From: Pelargonium tetragonum
Taxonomy: Eukaryota > Streptophyta > Magnoliopsida > Geraniales > Geraniaceae
Direction of reading: 5' to 3'
Length of the DNA: 64,000 nt
NCBI GenBank assembly: GCA_036897445.1
Contig: JAYMTL010000089.1
Location: 19,577 to 83,576, forward strand
A model generated the notes under the pieces. That model saw only the letters and a program-made list of their open reading frames with translations, was not told the origin of the DNA and did no database searches. The position numbers and the translations under genes are program-made. This document shows positions 53,301 to 61,880 of this stretch, piece after piece. Numbering within the stretch: position 1 is the first letter of the stretch; every line of letters begins with the position of its first letter.

Positions 53301-53814
53301 AGTAGTCTTTTGAATAGGCATACATAATACTAAGCTACAATAAGTACAAAGGGAATAACAACAAAAGGAATCTCTCCTCTATCCTTTCCTTCCTAACTAA
53401 CTGCTATACTAATCTTAATATAATATTATAAGCAGCATAGAATAGGTATGATACAGAATCTCCTAGCAGCTCTAGCTAATAAACAACAAATACAGAATAC
53501 AAAAACAAGAAAGTCTGTAGAAACAAGCAGCAAGGAATCTAGGTCAGCAGTAGAAGTAGAAGCTGGTGTTATAGTGCATGGATACACTATCATCATACTA
53601 CATAATACTACGCATTACCTCGCTAACGCTTCAGTCGGGAATAGAGACCGTCTCCCATTTCTATTTCTATTAAGTTTGTATGCTCCATAGCGATAAGCCC
53701 CACTTGAGGAATACTAAACAAACAACAGGAACAACAATACTATATACTCTATGTTTAGGTTGAGGAACTCTTTCTTTCCTAAAACCTCCAATACACATTA
53801 CCTTATACTATCTA

Positions 53815-53868
53815 TAAGCAAGCTTACCTCTATACATAACAAGCTAAAACAAGAGGTAAGCTTGCTTA
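53815..53868. repeat. 17-bp perfect inverted repeat with 20-nt loop
   Basis: The left arm 53815-53831 starts TAAGCAAGC, and the right arm 53852-53868 ends GCTTGCTTA. They are perfectly complementary over 17 bp across a 20-nt A-rich spacer. This is the strongest single secondary structure in the window. It would form a very stable RNA hairpin if transcribed. It could be a processing signal, a replication structure or an element end; nothing adjacent decides. Confidence 0.8.
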
Positions 53869-56800
53869 AAGAAAACAAACTACTAAAACAATAAAACTAT
53901 TTCTAACTATAAGAATACTAATAGAATTCCTTAAGCTACAATAACTACCTATAACATTTTAAGACAAGTAAAACTATAGTTACGGGTACAGACAGAAGTA
54001 ACTCAAATCCAAAGAAAAGAAAACCAAGAGAACAAAGAATTGATGGTGGGTATAATGGTGTATCTATACATACTTATTAATTCCTATATACATTATCCTC
54101 CCTCAGCTTGAAGGCTTCACTCGGACCCCAAGAGGAGATACAAGGCAACAGTCCCTCATACACAACATACGCACGCCTATGCACATGTACGTACATATAT
54201 AAGGGTAACCATCCAATGAAAGCACCCGGATACAGCAACGCTCTTCCCCCTTTTAAACATCCAGAAAAAGAAAGTAAAGAAAAAGAATAAGTGATTGACT
54301 CTTTCGAACCCAAGGTTTTCTCGATTCTTTTGGTGCGTCGTAACTTCGGACTTTTTTCTTCTGAAAACTCTTCAATCGAAACATGGGAAGTGCCCGTTTT
54401 TATGCCTTTAAGCCCCGAACCCTTTATGTTAATATCAGGCTTTAAATCTAGAGCAGTGCAAAAAGGAATACATATCAAATAGAAAAGGGCTGAAATTGCT
54501 GTCTAGAATATCCTTGTTTACGGATCCCTGCTGTCCTAGTATGCTTATCACTACGAGTGTGCTGTAATTTGCTTTATTAACATTTTTAAGGTCTCGCCTA
54601 TACTCGTATATAGTAAATAACTGCTTATTGAATTGCTTTGAAGTCAATAAAGTCCCAAGCCTGGATAAGACTTGTTTATTTATGAATTTCTACATGATAA
54701 AATTTAAGCCAGCAATACAAGTTTTTTTATTCTTTATTTCACCTGTATATCCAAGAGAAGCTCTGATTAGAATACAAATTAGCGTCAATTCTCAGTATAA
54801 GTTCTACGAACATAAGGATTCCCCCTCACAAGAGACACTCGCCCAAAGCTTTCCGGTAAGAGTCACATCCTAAGCAGTTTTTAGTTATCTAGTCATATGG
54901 AAATTCAGAGTAGAGTATTTAGCTCGGTTCATATGATATAAGGTACCCCTTGTGTCTGATTTCTGCTCTAGTAGCCATCATTGCCATTGCGGAAGGGATA
55001 ATATAAAAATATAGGGCTAGAAACCCCTTTTTTGTATAAACAGCAAATTTTCAATACCTATGGAGTATCTTTTTTCTCTTTAATTTAATAGGATATTAGC
55101 ACCCTATAAATTCGAATTAGATCCTGTTGCCAATTCCTTTGCTACGACTTACTTTTCGAAAGCACTTGTTATACACATTATCCAAACCGCGGAAATCCAT
55201 ATCGGGAGTTCCATGTATAATTTTGACGAACATCTACGATATTCCTAACAGAGATTGAAAATTCATCCTAATTTTGGGGCGAACTCAAAAGTCAAGCTCC
55301 CGGAATGTACAATAAGGGGTCCTTTTAGCACTCTAATATAAGTTGTTGAAATACCCGAAAAGTACTTGTAATGATAGGGCAATCCCCAGGAACTGTTCTT
55401 AAAATTAAGATAGTATTAGACAATCGCATTGGTTTTTACATCAGAGTCACCTTAAAAATCCTCTCTTAATACAAAGTATAAAACCGCAAAAATTTATTGT
55501 ATATACAAAGTTTGAGTCTTATAGTTCCTCATTATTCATGGATGTTGTTTAGTTGATAATTCCATTAGGAATGCTTTTTAAAGTACAAGTCCCTATAACA
55601 CTCCGTAGGCAGGAGGTCCCCCTTTTTCTATGTACTAAGGCAATGATAAAAAGCCTCCCCTTAGTCTTCTTAAAATAAATACATTTTTAGCCTCCCGGTC
55701 AAGTGTGGATATGCCCTTTCCTTGATTCTAAAAAATAGAGGAAAAGCCACTAAAACCTTGCATTTATCAAAGGAGGACCATGGGAGAGTAAAAGAAACTC
55801 TTACTGTAGAGGCTGCATACGTCCTGTAACGTAACAGAGTTGTCTGGAAATTCTTACGAGTGCCCGTCCCTAACCCTATGGTAGTATATTTGTAAGTGAA
55901 TGAGAAGAATATCTGTTGTTATGATTGAAAGTCTAAGACCAAATGTCCGATAAGTAGGCCGGCTCAACAAGTTTTTTTGCTTAGGACACTTCTTTCTATT
56001 CGGAATATACAAGGTAAACCGGGAGCTTTAGCACGTGAGAGAGAATTAAAAGCCCGGGATATTTTTAAGTATAAGAATTCTCTTCAGGGATCTTTTAAAG
56101 TAGCTGGGGTTGAGATAAAACTTATAGATGACGGAGTACTTAAAAAGCTTATCGGGATTTCTATAAAAGGTAAAGGAATTCCTCTTTTCTTTTCAGAACT
56201 AAATATCGTAGAGAGTTAATTCCCATTTTAAAACCGGGGGGGTCGTCGATAAGTAACTAGATATTTAAAGAGAAAGGGGAATTTCTTATTAAGTTGTAGC
56301 GCAGGAGTCCTATGCCTACCTTTCATATAGATTTATGGAATACAAAAATGTATTCAAATTTTCTTGATATAGCAGAGGTTTTCGGTTTTCATTTAGATTA
56401 ATTAATAGGGTTTGGTAAATACCCCCCTCCTACTAGGAACACTCCCGTCTAGATATATAAAAACTCTTCTTTTTTTGCAAAAGGTTTGTGCGTAAGGAAT
56501 CTTGTGAAAATCTCTTATAACTTGATTGATTAAACTTGTGCTAATAAGGGCTAGTTATTCAGTACTGATATTAGGAAAACCTTCTACCACGTCCTATTTG
56601 AGATCTCTCTCTGTTCAGACAATAATTAGAATATCCCCGAACCCAGGGACTTGCAGCCTAGTATTAAATTGAGAATTCTTTAAATAGATAAATTCTCGTA
56701 TTCCACATTTTAAAACTTACAATATACGGAGGACTTTCCTAAAAAGCAAAGCTACCACCAGTAAAAGCCTTAGATCTTTTTTGCAAAAAGGGCGGGGTTA

Positions 56801-57462
56801 ACTTATTTGCACCACCTTGTAATACTTAAATAGACATCCTACCCAAGGTTATTCTAATACGTAGGAAAACCCAATAAAGGATATTCTTAAAATAACCAAA
56901 CAAGTTTTTGAAGCAAAGCTGCAGCAAATGTCAATATCTGTATAGAAAAGAAGAAGTACTCAAAGTCTTTTTAGTAATTGTCTAATTGAAATCCTGATAA
57001 AGCAGTCCCATCATTCCTGACCTGACTTAGCTGTGCAGAAGCCTTAGACCCGGAATGGTATAACGTAATATTCTACTATTAACGGCGGCTTTCCTGGATA
57101 TTGTAGCTGGTCATTACGAAAAAGGGATCTCTTAACTTAAAAAAAAATTAGGCCTTCCTAGTCTTTTTTAATTACTGCATCACTCTGCGTAAATTTTCCA
57201 AGTCCCAAAAGAATTCCATACTAGTAAAGCGGGCTTTTGCATTTTTGTAAAAAAGCTTTTTTGAGTCTATTTGTAAAGAGAGAAGCACTTACACGTCTGA
57301 AAAGTAAAGGAAAAGTGAATACTTAATAGCAAGTTAAAAGCTACCTTTACGTGGCAAAGACTTTATCAAACTGAGAGCTCTGCTTCTTTTAATGATATGC
57401 CGACTGCTAGGTTCCTAAGAGTCTTTTGTGAAATTACGACCCCCCTACTCTTTTTTATTTTT

Positions 57463-57486
57463 TACTAACTAAAATACTAACTAAAA
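57463..57486. repeat. Tandem duplication, 12-bp unit x2
   Basis: TACTAACTAAAA occurs twice in direct succession without mismatch. Each unit itself contains an ACTA/ACTAA sub-repeat, which favours slippage. Confidence 0.8.
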
Positions 57487-58203
57487 AGAGATCCCTTAGC
57501 TTGAGAAACTTGTATGATCTTTTTCAATCCACTGGCCCGTACTATATAGCTAAATTCTATAAGCTCTAACCAATTACCAACATTTTGACTACAACTGCTA
57601 TCTTATCTAGAAAGACCTAGAAGCCTTTTAAAGTGGGACTCTTTACGCCGAAAAAGATATTAATACCCATTTCTAGGATATTTTGCATAGAAAACCCATA
57701 GGGACTCTTACACTGCACGATTAAAGCAAACTCCTAATAAAGTAAGAAGGGATCCTTATAAAAGTCTAAATCCCTCGCTGGTTTCATTTTATTAGCTCTA
57801 TATTTTCCTTTTTAGGTATCTACTACGCAGCGCTGTCAAGGTATTACTTTTTAGGGGTAATAGGAACGCAAATTGGAATGTATCCACAAGGATATGAAAT
57901 CACTATCTTTAGTTCTAAGTGACTGTACCAGTCTAACAAGTTTACCTCGCAGGAATTTTATAGAGCGGCTCGCATATAGTATTGGCTAAAGAGCGCTTTT
58001 TAATCTATGTTAGTGGGAAGCTCGTAATCGTACTCTAGTTGTAAACTAAGTTAGTATCTGCATACAAGTGTCGAAGTTAAGGTTCTTTCCCGTTAGGAAA
58101 CCCTTATAAGTAATAGAAAAGTTAGCAAAAAATTTGTAAGAGATAAAATCAGATCTAAAAATTATGATACCTAGAAAAATGGAATGAAATTATAGTATTA
58201 AAC

Positions 58204-58211
58204 GGGGCCCC
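58204..58211. repeat. GGGGCCCC palindromic core
   Basis: This is the fifth exact copy of the octamer, between AAC and TTTTT. The flanks share no further sequence with those of the other copies, so only the core seems conserved. Confidence 0.6.
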
Positions 58212-58889
58212 TTTTTATGAGATGCTTTTGAGAATAAAACTTGTTTATACGTCAAGGGTTAATAATTCTTTACTTAGTTCAGTTCTCCTGCTAAAAAGAA
58301 TAGAAAGGCTTTCAAAAACTATCCCGAGGTAAAGAACTACCCACACTTTTAATGTACAGGTGGTATTGGAACGCTTTCGAAACAAAACATAGATAAGTAG
58401 ATCGAGTATAAATTCTAATATAAGTTGCTGAGAAGCTTGTCAATACAACAAATTGGTGTCAGAATTTTATACAAACTTATAATGTCAAACTAAAAGCCAT
58501 AACATAAAAGAACACTTTGTAAGAGTAAACTCTACTTCTGCAAAAGGAAAAGGTAGCCACCCATTAAGCCCTCTCTTTCGGGAATAGCCTGTATTAAGAG
58601 TTCTATAAACAGTGTAATGATTCCAAATAGAGAAGCGTAAACCAACTGACTGCCATTTCTAAAGTGAGTCATTTAGCACATAATTATATACATTAAAAGA
58701 AAAATCTACCCTAACAAATTCTACTTATTGACTTTTTCTCCGACTATTCTTAAAACTCTGCTTTCTCTCTCCCCTGTTTCATACTCTTTCTTCTTAGTCT
58801 TGATATTTTTCTTAATTGCTGCGCTGTCTTATGAGCCTTAGTCTTTGTCTTTTAATTCCCTGTCTTTAATAAAACCTGTTTATAATAGT

Positions 58890-58903
58890 ATTCGCGAATT
58901 CGC
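58890..58903. repeat. Overlapping palindromes ATTCGCGAAT / GCGAATTCGC
   Basis: Two perfect 10-bp palindromes share six bases, giving the 14-base sequence ATTCGCGAATTCGC. Three CpG steps in 14 bases are unusual for this window. Confidence 0.5.
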
Positions 58904-59101
58904 ATAAAACAAAGGAAACCTTTTAAAGCTAATTTGACTTACGAACTAACCACGGAGGACGGTGTTGGTTTTTTTAATTATATTAGGTAGTTTTTGTATA
59001 GTCTTAAAAAGTGCTATTCTTATTAAGGTGCATTCCTCTTTCTTTAGTTTGGATTTGTATAGAGAGGATACCCGCCTTTAAATATTCGTAATGGTTCTTG
59101 T

Positions 59102-59121
59102 ACCTGACTGTAGCATAGCGA
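59102..59121 (+). repeat. Dispersed 20-bp repeat, copy 1
   Basis: ACCTGACTGTAGCATAGCGA is nearly identical to 59839-59858 (one G/A difference). The match stops at both ends. Chance is unlikely for a 20-mer of mixed composition. A shorter relative, CCCGACTGTAGGC, lies near 39279. Confidence 0.6.
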
Positions 59122-59838
59122 AAAAGGGGTATTCTCTTACCAAAGAAACCTTGTACAAATAGGTTATTGGGGAAGGGATATTCACCCTAAGAGTTTTTAA
59201 CTTTTATACACTTACCCTTTCTAAAAACTAGAATTCTAGCCCAAAGTTCCGCTTACTAGTTCTTAGCTAATTAAGGAAAAATCCTGTTAGGTTTAGGCAA
59301 TAAGAAAGAAATTGGAAACACTCTGGCTGGAGTTAACTCGATTTAGAGGTTCAGAACGCTTTGTCTTTTAAAAGGAATTCTATGCCTTACCTCGGAGATA
59401 CAAAATTGAGTTTAATATTCCCACTGCCTTTAACCTAGAATCAGAAAAAGGAAACTCCTTACAACTTTTTGATTAATTAGAGACTCCGGCGAAGCCTTTT
59501 TACTACAAGGGCTAAAATTGACTCGCTTTAGACTTTCTACTAACTCGAAAATAAGATCAGAAAAATAATAAAACAACTTATATTCCCTAAGCTCTATCTT
59601 GTCTTTACCGAAACTTGCTTTCATACCTTTTTTGTACTACCGGTTTTCCGTATCCCGACTTCTTTCAGACTCCGCAGAGCTTGTCTCTTATTGACTTCTC
59701 TACCTGCTTTCTTATAATCTATAAGAACTTTCCTACCTAGACTACCCATAACAAGACTTTTAGAATCTTAGTCTTTGTACCTTTCTTTAGATAGGCAGGC
59801 TTTACTTAATAAGTATAAGGGGCTGTTACTCTACCTGA

Positions 59839-59858
59839 ACCTGACTGTAGCGTAGCGA
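59839..59858 (+). repeat. Dispersed 20-bp repeat, copy 2
   Basis: This differs from the copy at 59102 only by G for A at base 14. Both copies have the same orientation, about 740 bases apart, inside the pyrimidine-rich patch. They could be direct repeats bounding a segment or remnants of a repeated element. Confidence 0.6.
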
Positions 59859-60120
59859 GGGAGAGCTTTGTTTGCTACTATTTGATATAACACAGATACT
59901 TTCTACACCCCACCCCGTCCGTCTTTGGCAAAACTTTGTAAACAAACTTACCTTAAATACCAAAACAAAAAGAAGGACTCTCTAAATAGGAACTTCCTCG
60001 GCCCCCTTCCTTCTATTGTTTGTTAAAAAAACTAGACTCTTCTGCTTGCCTTATCTTCACAGCTTTCCTAGCAGCCTAACCCTTAAGACCTTAAAAGATC
60101 TCCTAGGGAGCCTTTTGAGA

Positions 60121-61880
60121 CTTCGTACTGGGAATCCTTAAACAAAAAGCCTCCTTTAAAAGCTTACTAGAAAATAAGGGGATTTAAGAAAAGTACTCGA
60201 AGCCTTCTCTTTCACGTATGACTAGCTTTATTACGCAATGGTTAACTTTATTTTATTGACAAGTTACTAAACTCACAATCAAGACACCAAAGTAAAGGCC
60301 CACAGCGCTTTTTATTAGATGACAAAGCACACTTTTTCTTTACAGATAGTAGTAGACTATCATGCCTTTCGAAAAGAAACAGAGTAAGGAAACTTTCCTT
60401 TGACAAAAGAAGAATTTTTATTCGCCCCTTTGCTTTAGGGAAAAAGTACTAATAAGTTCTAGCAAAAGGGTAAAGATTCCTGGAAAAAGATAAACCATCT
60501 GACTTTCTATAGGACCCTGCGCCATAGAATATCCTTTTCTTTGAATTTATATAACTAATTGTATAAAAGTAAGAATGAGAAAGAACTAAAATTAGAAAAC
60601 TTCTTTTTTAGAAGTAAAAAGCATATCTATAGTTTTTAGACTCAATGAACTTTATATAAGAGGAATCCAGCGAGCTAGCCCTCTCTCTTGAAAGCACTTG
60701 TATTAACATTATCTTGGAAATAGCCAGCTCATCCTTTTCAAATCAAAAAAATCATTCGTTTAGGTATACTCATTTTTAATAAGTCCTAGATTCTCTTTTC
60801 TATATTGCTTCAATAAATTACTAGACTATACTTATCTCTCCAGAATTGTACTCTCAAGAGCCCTTTTACAAAGAATTTAGAAAGGGTTACTCCTTAATCG
60901 ATGTCTAATGGGACATAAAAATTTCAAATTTGTTTTAGAAATCCCCTGAAATAATAGTAAACTCATAAAAAATCTCTGTATAGCATAGAAGTAAGCTTTA
61001 CCAAGAATTCAACAGGCAAAAACAACCACAAATTCTATGGACAGGCATGATACCTTATAAATACAAGGATTTGAACTCCGCGCTTGGACTTAAGCTTGAA
61101 AAAGCCTACACTACGTTAATATAAGGGTAGCGCCACGATTAAACTTTTAAGGAGGTATATTAGCTATAATAAGATTCTGCCCAACAGGGGTTCGGTTTAA
61201 CAAGAGTGTCAAAGTAGTATTGCGATCTTCAACCACTCTCATTTTTCCCTACTATAACGGCATGCAAAATAAAAAGTTTGGGGAAACGCCGTCATTTTCT
61301 TGTTTTAGGTTTGCTTCGGTTACTAGTTTCCTTGGAATAGAACACGTACTACAAATCTAAATTTATTAACAAATTAACTTAAAAAAAGATAAGAAAGAGA
61401 GACATTCAGGCTACTTTTTTTCTTTACTAAAGCCTAGTTAGTCAGTATCTTTAGCCCCCTTTTATATTATATTTAGATTTAGGAGACTTTATTTCAATCA
61501 TATTGGATTCTCCTTTACTGTTTCACGTCTTATTCTACTATATTCAATATGACAGCATTCGAACTCCGCGTTAACTAAATCATTCATTTTGAGCTACTTT
61601 ACTTTATATTTATAGTACAGCAAAACTTAGTTTTTCTTTAGAAACTTGTAGCATACCAGGATCTAATCTCCTTTCAGTCATTTTTATAGATACAGCGTTT
61701 AGACAGGGCTATTTTATTTTAAGATTTTAAGAAAGTAATAGATAATTTGTTTGAGTCTTTTTTCTATCAACACATGGATTATACCAAAGGAGAAGCGTGG
61801 TAGCGGACTTGGGTAACTAAATACTAATTGAAAAAACTTCTTAGTTATTTGGTTTTAAAGGCTTTTCTGTTAGGCGGCCC
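60121..61880. other. Gene-free stretch of the main texture
   Basis: Cores of the GGG/CCC type are present at moderate density. No frame of 60 codons occurs on either strand. The only gene-like structure is the weak tRNA-like fold at 61053-61126 on the minus strand. Confidence 0.5.
61053..61126 (-). tRNA. Weak tRNA-like fold, possible remnant
   Basis: On the minus strand a 74-nt segment begins with CCTTATA and ends with TATAAGG, a perfect 7-bp acceptor-like stem at the right spacing for a tRNA. A five-pair stem (GGCTT with AAGTC) lies where the anticodon arm should be, but with a 10-nt loop. The T-loop-like TTCAAAT is at about the right place. However, a proper T stem does not form, nine bases instead of five separate that loop from the acceptor, and there is no D stem. 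It is probably a decayed tRNA or coincidence. Confidence 0.15.

Larger units (their letters stand above)
53210..54110. other. Compositional patch poor in GC cores, with inverted motifs and a long inverted repeat
   Basis: The plus strand is A/C-rich with many TA steps. It contains the GCGG-A-GGTAATGCA motif (53287-53300), an inverted related motif (53611-53623) about 310 bases further on, and a 17-bp inverted repeat (53815-53868). An 80-codon frame (53448-53690) has a Gln/Asn/Ser/Thr-rich start unlike the Lys/Leu/Ser-rich translations elsewhere, but it matches nothing I know. It could be the remains of a small mobile element; no domain supports this. Confidence 0.35.
54111..58690. other. Gene-free stretch of the main texture, with the longest open frames of the window
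   Basis: GC cores return after 54200. Several frames cluster at 54077-54873 on both strands, including the longest of the window (133 codons, 54077-54478, minus). Two of them overlap in opposite orientation over the same bases, so at most one could be real. A frame at 55896-56219 (+) has one UGA and a Lys/Gly/Ile-rich translation. None shows a recognisable domain. The block also contains a GGGGCCCC core (58204) and a 12-bp tandem duplication (57463-57486). Confidence 0.5.
58690..60120. other. Pyrimidine-rich patch
   Basis: Long parts of the plus strand (about 58730-58880, 59440-59770 and 59880-60110) are C/T-rich with runs such as TTTCTTCTTAG, and GC cores are less regular than elsewhere. 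The patch contains a diverged 20-bp repeat at 59102 and 59839, and overlapping CG palindromes at 58890-58903. The only listed frame is 64 codons on the minus strand, without features. No gene is supported. Confidence 0.35.

Noticed and set aside
53448-53690. 80-codon frame considered as the start of a retrotransposon gag
   Set aside because: Only a vague Gln/Asn-rich resemblance; there is no zinc knuckle, protease or reverse transcriptase nearby.
59350-59360. GGTTCAGAACG, resembling the sarcin-ricin-proximal part of large-subunit rRNA
   Set aside because: The following bases do not continue the rRNA pattern, and no helix forms with the surroundings.
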